From the NCBI RefSeq assembly GCF_018687715.1, contig NC_056760.1, positions 29,637,001 through 29,701,000 of the forward strand: DNA of 64,000 bases. The letters are read 5' to 3'. The DNA comes from Carya illinoinensis (taxonomy: Eukaryota; Streptophyta; Magnoliopsida; Fagales; Juglandaceae). A program made the position numbers and the translations under genes. Below, piece by piece: positions 39,601 through 54,600 of this stretch (positions within the stretch are counted from its first letter, which is position 1; each line of letters opens with the position of its first letter). The notes beneath the pieces are model-generated. The model made no database searches. It saw only the letters and a program-made list of their open reading frames with translations, and had not been told where the DNA came from.

Positions 39601-42600
39601 GTTGACCATTAACTTGTCCAGAAGGAAAATTCCACCCATGATCAACCTTCACGCTGGAATCAAAATTACCGACCTCACTGGAAGAGACCACTGTAGCTAT
39701 CGGTTGGGATGACACATCTTCAAACTTGGACGACATCAGATTTGGTTCAGGCCCATCTGATGAAACTTGCAACTTGGGCCTCTTCAGATTGGGCTCAGGC
39801 CCATCTGAAGATACTTGCATATTCAAATCAATCTCTCTCTCCCTCTTCATCACATTAGATCTACCATCATCTTCTAGTTCAAACAATCCACCGTCAAAGC
39901 TCGAGTAAGGCAAAATCACACCAGCAGAAGCACCTTGATGGGTTAAAATTTCCCTCAAAGCCATGACACTACCATGGCGAACCTCCCAAGCTGACAACAT
40001 ACAGTCAGACATTTTTTTACAGGTAGTCAATATACAGTTGGGAGCACTTGACAGTAAAAAGAACTAAAATAATAATAATAAAGATCCTGATGAAAGGTCT
40101 CTGTCCCCCAACCCCACCCCAAGAAAAAAGGAAAATTAAATGGCTTAAGATAAGATGACTCACCTGGATCAAACATTTCAAGGATGAGCTGCTCAAAAAA
40201 GCTGTGGAAAGGCCACCGCCCTTCAACATCTTGTTCAAAGCTGTCATCAACATGATTAACATCCAAAAATGCCTGCATTACAAGCAAAAGCCAAACAGTT
40301 GCATCTGATGCCCAAATATGCAGAAATCAAAATAGGGTAGGTAATCAACAAACAATGCCATGACCACAAAAACAGAAAGTGAATTTCATCTTACAAGTAG
40401 CCCTCATTAGATGTTAAAGCACTAAACAAGAAAACATGCAGCTGAAGTAGTCCACAATGCATGGAAGCCCAAAACTGTATAAGATAGAAGAACGGTAACG
40501 TTTCCTTAAGATCCGTGAAACCTTAGAGAAAACTAAGTTTAGAACTTCATGGAGGTAAAGCATCTACTTCATAAAGCACAGAAGAGTCTGGATCAAGTAT
40601 CACATTAGCAGGACAACATTTCCAGGTTGCAAATATTTTTGTTTTATCTTTCCTCATGTCTCTCACCATCGAACAAGTTCTGTTGCTTTATCTTTCACTG
40701 CAGATATGGTATCAATATTTGCTTATAAAGCGTACTCATCCAGGTCTCATGCAAGCGTAGAGGGGATATTCCCAATCATTACTGCACATGTTAATCTGGA
40801 TTACTCACCATGTTTAAAAACCCCAACCTTGCCTCTATATAAACAACTTCATGATGATCTTTCTGTGCGAAAACTCTTCGTCCATATTGTACTTGGAGAT
40901 ATATTTCAAATCTTGTCATATAGCTTCAAGGAGGACAATCATTCATATCAACTGTCAAAAATGATTTGTGAGGATAGGAAGAAAGAGAAGACAACTTTAC
41001 GGGGTGGCTTTGGGTGCTATCATAACATGATGCTATGAAAATTTTGGAGATGCTTGAGGAATGAGATGAGATGATAAATCTGTGAATAAGAGTAAAATAG
41101 TTTGTGAATAGTAGTGAAATGATTTGAGTTATGATGTTTTATGGGGTTTTGGGAAATGAGACAAAAAGTTGAATAAGAATATTATAAAATTGAAATATTG
41201 CTAGAATATTATTTTTGTTTTGGAATTTCAATAAGTTGAATTGTTTTTTGTGTTTTGTTGGAAGTTTGGAAAAATTGTAATAATTAGATGAAAAAGTCAA
41301 AGATTTGAAATTGAAAAGTATGTGTCTGAATGGTGTTTGGGAAGAAAATGACGAGATGAAACCATCTCATCTTCCAAACAGGCCCTTAATTGCATAGGGT
41401 CATATGGAGGAAGCCCTTCATACAAATAGAACATGTCATTTTTAGATGGCCTTGATGGAGTCTCTTTTTTCCAGCATGTTTTTCAAGATAATATCCTTTG
41501 CATTATATGGAATGTCAAATACATGTTGATTGAAGATCCTTTGCACAGTACAACAAATCAATTATTAATTCAAAGGCACACGAAGAATCAACCAACCATC
41601 AATATATCGCCAGTGAATCCATGTATGAGACATTGTCTTGTTTTCTAGGAAGGTTTACATGTCTTTTCCAGTACATTTACCGAAGATCTATCCCACAAGA
41701 CCAATTAACCTCATTAGAACACCACCCACCCCACTAGTTGTCATCGCCATATTTTGTATCCACGGCCATTCGCCAAATATTCTCGCACTTTCCACAGGAG
41801 AGTTTTGTTGGACCACATTAAACTTTAGACCCGAATCCTCCCTCAGAAAATAGAGAGCACCTTAGACCACTCCAACATATTCAATCAAACTCCTCCCACA
41901 GAGTGCTCCACAAGTAGTCCCAATCATAAGGCCGACCCATCAATGTCTACACTACCTTTTACTCCCCCAATACATTTTACACCTTTTACGTCATACACAC
42001 GAATTTGATCTATAAAAAGATCATCATAACTGATATTCTCCAGGAAAATATCAAGAAATACATATATGTAATTAGGATTCATCAAGACAAAAATTAGAAG
42101 GATAAAATTGTGAATGTCAAGGCAAGTTTTAGTGTTCTATATTGTTGAAAATGATAATAGTAGTACCACATACCCCCTGGATAAAACTAATGCGATAAAC
42201 CATGAATTTTTCAGCTTGTTGATAGGAAGCAATGAAACAAATACAAACCAAAATGTATCCAACATAACTTTGATAAGATGTAGTACAGTCTAATACCTTA
42301 TCACAATTTACAGAATCAGGACATTGACCCTTTAGTGTCGTCAAGTTTTGAGCATATGAAATCTCCGTGTCTCCATCCTCAGACCAACACTTTGTTTGGT
42401 CTTTTGAACTTATTTTTGCTTTTCTTTTAAGCAGATTCATTTCCCTTGCACTTGGCCTCTTAGATATGACACTAGGAACCATATTTGCCACTAGCTGTTG
42501 AATATTATGTACAGATCGCGAAGCGTAAACTCTTTGGTCTATCCCATTGCCCAGGAAGTTAACTTTGTGCACAATAAGGTCCTCATCTCTTATCATATCA

Positions 42601-45600
42601 CTAACATCCATGAACTGCTCGCAGACATCCAAACCTGCATAAAAGAATGATGACATATAGCATAAAGGCACATAAAACTCCAACTTCCTATACAGAATTT
42701 ACCAATGTATCTAATGAAATATACAGGCTAAACAACCAAAAGAAAGAAGAAATAAATTAAACTCGATCTTATTAATAATGAATAGGAGTGCATCCCATGT
42801 ACACAAGAAGCATACAAAAGCCCCTATAATCCAATAGAGGAGAAAAAGCATGAGTTCATTGACCTGGAAAACTAGCAAACCAAGAACTGTAGTGGGCAGC
42901 CATCCAACCATCCAGTCGTGCTTCATGAGGAAAAACTTCTCCCCATTCACTTACCTCTACCTCTGCTAGTTTGTCCTCGCTTATCATCACAAATGATAGA
43001 ACCAATTAATCTTTAATCTGTGGTTCCCTCTGCTCTAGAAAACAGAAGAAGAACCGGAAGATTCCACTAAGGTCTTACTTATAAAATTAAAAAAAAAAAT
43101 CCACCAAGGACTTTTGATTACGCCATCAACTCTTCTTCAAATTCTTCAAAGGACAACCCCACTAACTATGAAACCCCCTAATTTTCTAAAAAGCCCAATC
43201 TGAAGACTCCGTAGAGGGAGACTATGCCAGATCATAGCTGCCACCAGAGATGTCTATTCATATGCTATGAAGTTGTGTCAAGGCTAAAAAGTAATGTGGT
43301 CAACCCAAAACTAGTCTCAATTGTAGTGATGGATAATACTGGAGCATTGGCTCATATCCTAGGATGTAAAATGCCATCTCATCAAATGAAGTACTTGGGC
43401 CTACCATTGGAGCTAACATCTAAAGCAAAATCAATATGGGACAACATTATTAAGAAAAAAGAAAGTCAGTTGGCTGGTTGGAAGAGACACTATTTGTCCG
43501 AGGGCGGGCATGACACTTTGATATAGAGCACTCTATCCAAGAGCCAACTTACTCTTTGTTGCTCTTCCACATCCCAGATGGGATAGCTTACTGGTCTGAG
43601 AAACTTCTAATGGACTTCCTGTGGGCAAGGTTAGTGATGACAAATGTGGTTCGAGCACCGATTTAGAGGACTTTATTCTACACACCTCATTATAGTTGGA
43701 GCACCAATTCAGCATTTTTAATCTTTTTTATACAAATGCTAAAAACTCATTAACCTAGAAATATGATACAAAATTCTGGACTACAATCCATCCAATAAAA
43801 GAGGTTATTAAGAAAGGACTTGAGCTTGCACCGATCTCTCACAATCCTTGAAACTACGATCATTGCTCATAACCCAATCACACAACACATTGTAGAATGA
43901 CTTGACTTCAAACAATCCTTTATTAGATAGGACCCAAACCAATTTATCTTCGCCATGAAGTCCAACTCTATATGAATATAACTTATCACACAATGATGTA
44001 GAGAGGTCCATCTCCCGATCATTGGCCTCCCTGACAAAAGAGGCACTCCATTGAATAGGGTCGTTCACAATATGACAATGATTTGCCACATGTATACTTC
44101 CAGTGTACTTGTACCTGGGCTATGCCCATCCTTATTTCAATAAAATAACTTATTACCAAAAAAAAAAGAAGTTATAATAGGTTCACTACATAATTTTGTT
44201 ATCGAGTATTCGACTCACTTTCTTTTATTTGCAATATGTTAATCTTCTCACATGATGATCAATGTGAGGATGAAATTGCACGACAAGACTTGGCTTAAGG
44301 AAAAGAGGCAGAGGCGGAGACTAGAAATGAAAAAAATTTAGAATCTTTTATACTTGGCTCATAAGCAAATTTTTAAAAGTTAGTAGCATTCCCAACCATG
44401 TAAGGGAGGGAGTGATACATATCAACACTTGCTAGAGGCTCTCTCCTTCATAGATAGCATCATAGCTATTTTCCCCAAAGAGCTCAATTAAAGAGGATTA
44501 AGGGGATGCTTGGGGAATAAGATGAGATGAGAATTTTGTGAATAGTAATGAGATAGTTTGAGTTAAGTATTTACTAGGTTTTGAAAAATGAGAGAGAAAA
44601 AGTTGAATAAAAAATTAAAATATTGTTAGAATCGATTTTGTAATGTTATTTTTGTTATGAGATTTGAAAAAAATTGAATTATTTTTTGTATTTTGTTTGG
44701 AAGTTTGGGAAAGTTATAATGATTAGTTTGAAAGTATTTGCGTTTGAGTGATGTTTGAGAAGGAAAGGAAATGAGATGAGATGAAAATTATTTCCAAACA
44801 ACCCTTAACTATAGCATGCAAGGTGGTTTTTTTTTTTTGGTTGGTCTAAATTTTAGGGATGATTGCAGATTAGTGCCTATATAGTACGAGGGATTATCTC
44901 CAATAATTGTCTTTTGTCATCATGTGGAGCTTGTTTAGTTTAAGATTCGGAGTGTTTGTCTAATAATTATATTTAGGATTTGGCCAACAGGGATACAACT
45001 CTACAGGTCATCTTCACGTTAAAACTCTTTAACCGGCTGCCTTCAATATAACTCTAAGGCATGCACATCTCAAACTTCCACTAGAATTCACTGAATAGAG
45101 CCCTCTCAAAAGGGTTACAATTCCACGATCATCTTCAGGTTAATAGTCTTAAACCTAACAGTATGAAGTCCTTCTGTTCGTGAAAATCACCTATGAAACC
45201 TAAAGCAGCCACACCTCACATTACTCATGTTACAGCCATGACCAGAACACCAAGCACGTCGGAAACCACCCACCATCCCTTCCTTCCTCACAGCCCACGA
45301 CCAAGTCGCTTGCAACACATCAAAAACAAGCCCAGCACCCTCACGGCCTCCACTCAATCACTATATGCTCATCCACCTCCAGCAACCAAACCGTAATACA
45401 CCACCACCATAACACTCTTATGCTCAGCCACCGTGAAACCCACTGCACGAATAGCCCTGTTTCACACCACTAACCGTGCACTAGCAACCCGAAGCCAAGC
45501 CCACCACCGTCCCACATTTTCTTCCTCCACTCCAACAACCTCCATGCATCCAACCCCACACAGCAAGCTCTGTTTTTGCTCCTCAAAACAAAGCACCTCC

Positions 45601-48600
45601 TCCCCCACCCCACAAAAACTGCAAGCCTCTACATCTTAACCGATGGCGGAAGCTGCCAATGTTTGGTCGCTACTGCACAGTGAGTCTCTATCCCCTCAAC
45701 TCTCTTGGTAATCTCTCTCTATAACACCCCACTCCCCAGGTTTAAAAATTCTGGTAGTCTCTATCTCTTGGTAGTCTCTATCACTTTTAGAAATTCTCGG
45801 GGAACCAGACTACTAGTACTGACCTTGACTTAAAAATATTTTCTTATACTCGCGCCAGATACAAAGATTTTATATAATAAATAGTTGTTTTGTATTAAAA
45901 TATTGAAATCAGAAATAAGAGTGCGCGCGAAAGAAACCCATCACAACGTAAACATACTTAAGGTTTTCATAAAATATTTCATGTTGAACATAAAATCATG
46001 ACTAATTACGATTCTTATGCTATGCATAACTTATTTATTTGAATTGACTGACTAGTCTGATTTATTTGACTTTTTTGACTGGCCACCACACTTAACCATG
46101 TGTGCTAGGTTGTGCACCGGTCGCACATCCCGCGGTCGCAAAGGGAACCGCTGATAGTATTCTGGCATACTATGGTGGACCAAGCTTGAATCTATGGCTT
46201 GCACATCCACCCTAAAATTGCATTGGTACCATGCATCTGAATAGCCATCCGATTAATTGTTCTACCTTATCTTACTTGGTCTCATGAAAGTTTATGTGTC
46301 TTAGGCAACGTGAGATGCATAATACATACATAACTATAATATACGGAATGAAACATGATGAATGACGTGCTTGCAAATATAATAACATGCATGGTACGTA
46401 AACACTGGCTTCCAAAGAACTAGCTTTAATAATATATATAACTAGCTAACGTATGTTAATTTTAATTTATAATCAAGCTACTTACTTTGTAGCATTGCTT
46501 CCTAAAATTTCCAACAAAATCGATTACGGTGCTAAACTGGGAGGTTTATGGTTTTTTTTTTTTTTTTTCCAAATAACACGCGGAATAGAGATATTTATAG
46601 AGAGATTTGGGAGAGGATGACGACTAGTTCAAGTTTGACTTGGCCACGATCATTCAAGAAGAGAATTTGAATTTAAATACATGATCTAATAGTTCATGTA
46701 GGATTGGCAGTGACTAAGACTGCATATGGGACTTCAATCATTGATTTTTCAATTGAAATAAACTTCTAATGGCCGATTTTAGGTCACCCATCTTCTAATT
46801 CGAAATTAGGAAGCTCTAGACACGTACATGTAAACCTTGACTCTCGTCAAATTATGTATGTGCGCTGATTTTAGGTAATTTGCAATAACGGATTATGGGA
46901 TTATTAAATATAACCGCGTGTAGAGAAATTTAACTGGGGTTATAAATTTTAGCGTGGATATTGTGTAGAAATCATTTTAGCACTTATTATTTTATAGTGA
47001 AATCTTGATGATGAAAATCAAGGATTAGACGTTTAAGTGTGATAATATTTTGGAGGTTAATTACTTATCAAAAAATATATATTTTGTAGGTTAATCAAAT
47101 GATTATTTGGAGAAATTACGTGAAATTGGAGTGACAATATTTTAGGGCTTTTTGAGGATTTTAGGTATTAGAGAAATACAAAATATTCCGGTAATTTGAG
47201 TTTTGAATATGAAGTACGTTTTAAATCAGAAATTTACGTAAGTGTATTTTATAGATAATAAGTCACGCCCCAGAAATATTGGATTAGCACTACAAAGTAG
47301 CTAGCATGATCATACCCTTACATGTATATACGGTAAAAGGCATGTTTTTTTATAAATGTATTATGCATGTACACCGTCCATTGGAAGCCCCATTTTATGT
47401 ACCCAATTTATGATTAATTTATAAATGCCATGATTTATGCATAAGTTTCACTTTTTTTTTTTTTATAAGTAAAAATATTTTATATATCAAAATGAGTAAC
47501 CATGTACACTGAACGTATACAAGAAAACACCTAGCCCATAATAAAGTGCCCCTAATGAGCCAAAAAAGCCCGAGAAAAACAATCCAAAATACACTAATCC
47601 CAAAACTACCCAAAATACCCAAAACATTACACTGAACCTCAACCCCTTGTTTCCCGTATAACTAATACCCAAGCCAAACCCCAACCCCAACCCCTTGTGT
47701 TTCCCGTCCTCACATTGCCCTCCTTTTAGACCTCCCTCTAACTGAGCTACCTCTCTTAGTGTCGTAGCTAATTGCCCAAAAAAGATGTTGTAACTCCCTG
47801 TTTTTCTTGAAACTTTTGGTTTCAACCACATGGCTTGCCTCGATCACGGTGATTAGTTCATTGAACTGGTCTTCGCATCCTCCATGTGAAATTCCCATGA
47901 AAGGCAGAATCTTGTTAACTTTAGGCAGAATCCAATCCGCTATTGGAAGAAAAGAGACCAAGGGAGCAATATTATCCTCAAACACATTAACCAATTGCAT
48001 TCCCAATTCTGGACTTTCTTCCATGCAAGGCAACAATGACAAGTCCCGTACCTCATCAACTCCGTTGTTTCTTTCCATCCCCATTAGAGCTTCTCGGGTG
48101 ACAGCAAGTCCCTTCACCTCAGGCGACCCTATATGTGCAACTTCAGTGGATCCTACATCTCTTTTACAATTTTTGGGCAAGGGTGTAACACCGCCTAATG
48201 GTTTATCCTGTGTTACCTAAGGCAAATGACATTCCATTACTGCATTCTCTACACCAACACCCAACGTAGACCCTACTTCAAATAACCTAGATTTCCTTTT
48301 GACCCGCCACGCTCTCCTGGATATGGTTATAGGGATAGGACCAAATCCAATAAAGTTATCACTGTCTTCAACTGGACTAGTTGGGTTTCCATATCCTTAG
48401 AGAATTTTGCATCGCTTCAAGCTGGTTCTTAGCTTTCATGATTTGCATACCACTTTCACCGTTTCCCTTATTCTAAGCCACAGAAGCATGACCCATGTTC
48501 AAAGCTGCCACATACGATCGCTTCGCCAGCGTGGATGTGCTTGGGTCTTTGGTGTTCTCATTCTTCTTTTCCTTTCTTGACCCCTCATCAAAAAGCAAAT

Positions 48601-51600
48601 CCACGGCTCTACGTAATTCCATTGCAAACTTCCCCCAACCTTGTCCTTCATGCCCTTTAGGAATTACAACACTACTCTGCTAGCCTCCTCCACCATATTC
48701 GGTGACAGTTAGATACCAACCATGCTTGTTGGAGCATCGTTGGGCCATGAATTCTCTGTTACCTTCGTGCAAGTGTTTTGTATAATCTGAATTTCTCCCC
48801 GCCTCATATTGATTCAACTTCAAAAGCAGGGGCTTTCCAAGCTGTAAGGGGGCTTCATTCTGTTGAAAAAGGCTACGGGATACAAACCAATCACCAGAAG
48901 GAAACTGGACTGCGAAATGCCCTTCGAGAGGTTGCCAGTGTCCGTCGATAGGTTCTGTGGAAGCCAACAGGGACGCCACTCCTGACAAATCTCAGAAAAA
49001 GAAACCCAATCCAAAAAAAAAACCAATCGCCAAAGATAGGCCGACGCTGGAGGCCACTGAAAGGCCACCAGTGTCCGTCAATAAGTTTTGTGGAAGCCAA
49101 CGGGGTAGCCGCTCCTGACAGATCTCGGAAAAAGAAACCCAACCTAAAAAAAAGTCACCGGGGTGAATCCGACGTCGCATGCTAGCGAAGAGGTTGCCGA
49201 GACCCGTCTCACCTTTTTGTGAAGAGAGGCGTCGGTGGCTCCACTGAGAAAGCTAGTGCAAGGCAGGCAGAGGCGAGGCAGGAAAAAAAAACCCAGGTCA
49301 CCAGAAGGATATCCGGTGTCAGATACCCTTTAGTGACGTCACCGGTGTCCGCCAGTCCTATCTGTGTCGGACATGTTATCACTCGTTGGACAGGGGACGG
49401 CGGCGAAGGAGGCTCCTCTAGGATTCCTTAGATTGGTATGAGAGGACCGTTACAAATGTAGGGATTGGAAATCCAATCTTACTGACCTAGGTACCACAAC
49501 ACTACTGACTTCATCATAAATTTCACTTAGTTGCATAATACATGCATCAAGATATTTTATGAAAAACCATGCATGATTTTATGTGAAGATTTAGGCATTA
49601 AAATATTTATAAAAAATTATGATTTTATGTGAGGAATATGTATTACAACATTTTATGAAAGAATGCAATTTCATTTGAAATTTATGATACAACATGTAGT
49701 ATAATTATGATGAAGTATGAATGACAAGTGAAATCATAATTATAGTTACGATGGAATCAAAATCTACTTAGATTTGCTACCCCTAACTCACAGGGGTCAA
49801 CAGTTAGTATCAGCTTATGACAAGTGAAATACAAGTTCATGTTCATGATATTTACATATGTTTATGAGTATGCATATTTTTCAAAAAACCTTATGTTTAT
49901 TATGTTTATTGTATGATGTGTTGCTTATTAAATATTCAACTTATTTTTTTATGTTTTTATATTTTAACCTCCCCAGGTGAAGATTTTTATGAGGATAGAG
50001 CTGCAGGATAGGACTTGGCCAAGAAGGCGAGGTAGAGGCCCAGATAGTTTATGTTATGCTAGCTTTATGATTTCTAGCTTAATAAATTTTGATAAGCACA
50101 TGAGACCTTATTGATTTTATTTAAGTGTTTCTGCAGACTTCTTTTGGATTTCAAATATTTAATAAACATTGACTTTATTTATTTATAGAATCTTTTGTAT
50201 CTGGTGCTTCGTTAACAAGAAAATTTTTTAAGTCAAAGTTTAGTAGCACACCGGTTCTCCGAGACTCTAAAAATGACTTTATTGGGAAATGGGTTGGTAC
50301 AAACATATAGTAGGGAGGCAAATCTAGAAGTGTGCTTTTGATCAAAGGTACTTCAAACCCTTCGACAGTTTAAACTATTTCCAGCCAGCCAAAAAACATT
50401 CCAGCTTCTCAATAATGCCGTCCTAAATGGCTTTGGCTTTGAAGTTAGCTCCCAAAGAATGTCCAAGAAACATCATGGGTAAGGTAGAGATCCTACATCA
50501 AAAGATCTCTGCCATGTTTACTTACATTCGCAACTCCACCAACCGGAAGTAATATCGATTTGGCTAGGTTCACCTTTAACTCAGATAACAGTTCAAAATA
50601 GAGGAATAGACACAAGTGGCAAATGTGGTCATGTCTGGCCTCACAGAATGCTAACCTGTAATTTACAAACAAATGAGGGATATTGGCCCCCATTCCTACT
50701 TCCCACAATAAAGTCCTCTGGCCCCCATTCCTACTTCCCACAATAAAGCCCGAGAGGAGACCCCTGTGCAGCATGGTAGAAATCATCCTACTCAGAGCCT
50801 CTATAACAATAGTAATGAGCACAGGGGATGATGGGTCTTCTTGGCATAAACCTCAAGTGCTACTAAAAATGGCCATGGGGTACTGTTAACAAATACTGAA
50901 AAATGAATGGTAGATATGCATTGTGCAATCCAAGCACACAATTTCGCTCCAAATCCCCACCTTCTCAACAAATATATCAAGAATCCCCAACATAGGCCTT
51001 CTTAATGTCAAATTTACAAAGCACTCTAAGGGGTCCCAATCTTAGCCTGATAGCAAGACACAAATTGGCAATAATAACTGAGTCAAGACTTTGTCTTCCA
51101 TTGATAAAGGAATTTTGGGAATTGGATATAATCTTTGATAACTTCGATTTCAATCTATTTGCCAAAACTTTAGCCATAATCTTGTAGACACTACCCACCT
51201 AAAATCCTTGATATCAACAGCCCCTTGTTTTTTTGGAATAAAACATCTTCGTATCGATGAAAAACCTACTCCAAAAGCCAATCACAAAGATACAGGAGAG
51301 AGAACTATTTGCAAGAAGGAGCAGAAAAGTTCTTACCCCGGCAAGCATGAAATGGTTATTATTTATCGAAAAAAGTAAGTTTCAATGACTCATTCCCAAG
51401 TTTCCAAATTTCCTATTTTTAGCAAATCTAACATGTTTATCATTGTTTCTCTATATTTCAAACACAAAACCCTAAGCCTAGAAAGTGCAAGGAAACAATT
51501 TTTTTTGTTTTTGATATCCATGGGTGTCCGAGCCAGCTTGCGCGCACCTCGACTAATCCCATGGGGCCCTGAAGTTAACGACCAGGTAAACCTCCAGTGG

Positions 51601-54600
51601 CTCTGAGGGGACTCGAATTGGTGACCATTGGGGAGCAAACCCAAGGCCTGACCAACTAAGCTACCTCTCAGGGTTACAAGGAAACAATTCTGATAAAAGA
51701 AACTTAAATAGATAGATTTGCCACTTGCTTATGCGAAAAACTCGTTCTTTATGACATCTTCCTCGTGCAAAAAAATTGGGAAAATCTTGCGAGAAGTTTA
51801 TTTTGCATTACTCAAGTGCAAAGAATGGCTAGAAACAACTTTTTTGCTTTGTCATCGAGTTTCAAGGTTATTTTTGGCATTTCAATCTTTCTCTTTCTTT
51901 CCAAACCTAAGGATATCCTTGTAACTCTATTTTTACTTGGAGACCACTCCAAAATTAGCCGATATAAAAGCATGTTGTATGTCCTTTAAATTCAAGTTTG
52001 AGAAATACAAGTTTAAAGCCTTTGTGGCCTTCTTTGAAGAATTGTTTTCTCCTCAAGTTTTGGTATAACCAATTATATATAGAACTAGTAAAATCAATTT
52101 CATCCAAATACAAACCTCACTCAAGTTGTGGTATAACCAATTATATATATAATTATTAAAATCCAAAGCAGGATCACGACAGCAAACATCAATGAGAAAT
52201 GAAGCCAAATGCATGTGTATGAAACGCTACAACAAAATAAAGATATATGTATGAGTACTTACCCAAACGGCGACGAAGATTTTGTTTCTGGCGAGCCAAG
52301 CGCTCTATTGGGCTCTTCATACTATCACCTGCAATATCATATTCCTGAATATAAAATGATGTCAGAAAGACCATTATGGATCCATAGCAATGCAACCCAA
52401 AAAATAAAGATTAAAATAATGTTGATGCCACCAGGTAGCATGAAATAATTAGTAGAGTAATGCGAATTTCAATGTTAAAAAGGGATTTTTTGTCTTTTGT
52501 TTTCCCTCTTTTGGGCAAGTCCAATGGGCTAAAGCGTTCAAAAAAATCATAGGATCACCAAAATTCATGGAGAAGAGAACAAGTGAGAAAGAAGCAACCT
52601 CCCTTTTTTTTATTGGTATACGTAAAACAGACCAAGGCTAGAGTATACGGGACACACACAAGAGCATAGCCTATGCATGTTTAACGATACAAGGAAGTCA
52701 TGAAAAAAGATGCCATTAAAATCAATTACAGTCGAAAGTACTGAAAAATAAACTTCTAATCTCATCCATTGACCGACCTCAATCATCAAGACTTCTTGCA
52801 TTCCTCTCCCTCCAAACACACCACAAACAATTTGGGACCATCTTCCACACTGTTGCAATCTGAGGGTTCCTTCAGATCCTCACCAAGCTAAGCGGTCAAT
52901 TATCCTTTTCGGCATCACCCAAGCTTAAGCCCATTCGAGCAAAGAAGTCATTCCACAAATTGTGAACTTCCCTTTCTTAGAAGGGCACCAAAAGATCATG
53001 TCTTCATCTCACCCCCCTCATACGAGTAGAGTATACTAGATCATAGAACTCCTAAAAAGCGGCAACTTCCCAATCTTGTGCCATTAGATATGATGAAGAT
53101 GTCCTACGTAGTGTAGGACATTCTTTGTACTGAACGTGGCTTTCTGCCTATTCTTTTGAATATATCTTCTTACTTTTCTCAAAAAAAAAGATATGATGAA
53201 GATGTTCGCAATTGAGGCTTCTTTCATTCTTACTATGCCATAGAATTCTGGATAATCCATTGCTGACCTCAAAATGGATATTTCTTGAGTATGTCTCATC
53301 CTCATCTTATATGTTGCCATAGTCCCACCCCCCCCCCCCCCTCTCCCAAAAAAAAAAACCGGTGGCCCACTTATCTCATTCGAACACCATCCTCCCCATA
53401 GTTCACCATACGTCGATTCTATAATGGCTCTCCATAATGCTCCCCCATTCATTGTGGTATCTCCATAGCCATTTGTGAACCAAAGCTTTGTTAAGAGATT
53501 GCAAGTTCCGAATACCCAATCATCCTTACGGGGATAGGAGACCGTAGGGCTAAGCAAAAATCCGACTCCACTCCAACTCCGACAAAACGGAGTAAAAGCC
53601 AGATTTTTTTTTTTCATTTTCCAGTTGGAGTCGGAGGTGTCGTTGGACTTACTCCGACTCCAATATTGTACATATGTTATAAAAATATGTATTTATCTAC
53701 ATATTGATTATATATACTAGTAGAGTTATATAGTTATATGACTAGAACTTATATATAAAATAATATACTTATACTATAATAGAAGTATTAAATAGACTAA
53801 GGGCTCGTTTGGATTCATAAATGAGATGAGGTGGTTTTCGATAAAAGTAGAATAAAATAATATTAGAATATTATTTTTTAATATTATTATTATTTTGAAA
53901 TTTGAAAAAATTGAATTGTTTATTATATTTTGTGTGAGAATTTGGGAAATTTATAGTGATGAGATAAGATGAAACACTCTCTAAATCCAATCGAGCTCTA
54001 AATTGACTAATATAATAGCTTGGTATATGTAAACATTAGAGACTCAATAGTTTTACTAATTTACTACCATGTAATACTAATGTATAATAACATTTCTATA
54101 ATAACATGTAATACTAATAATTAATGGATAATAACATATAATACTAATGAATAATAACATATAATACTAATTTATAATCATATGTAATACTAATACTAAT
54201 GTATAATAAGATGTAATATTATGCTATAATAACATGTAATTAAATACTATAGTACAAGTCTTAAAAGTCTATAATACGAACAAGTTAGACACTAGTACAA
54301 AATGGTATAACAAGTTAATAACATGTAATTAAACACAAGTTTTTCTATTATAAGTAATAAAATTTTATTCATTGAATGCAATAGGTGAAGCCCATGTACA
54401 AAGGAAGTATACAAAAGATACAACTAATTACATTCTAAGATTAGGAAATGAAAACAAAAACTCATGAATAGTCGCTCCATTAAGGTACTGTTTGGCCATA
54501 AGAAATTTTCATCTCAAACATAAAACTCTCATCTCATTATTACAACTTTCTCAAATTCTCATACAAAATATAATAAACAATTTAACTTTTTTTAAATCCC

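Noticed and set aside
40706..41038. 110-codon plus-strand open frame in the exon 5/6 intron
   Set aside because: No recognisable domain, no splice or promoter context, and it runs into a MITE; most likely chance.
45193..45639. Two Pro/Thr/Ser-rich open frames
   Set aside because: Encoded by CA/CC-rich low-complexity DNA inside a transposon-filled intron; composition explains the open frame.
51501..51676. Possible tRNA gene because of A and B boxes
   Set aside because: The cloverleaf is not complete, the body matches a plant SINE, and exact target duplications and a terminal tail show a retroposed element.
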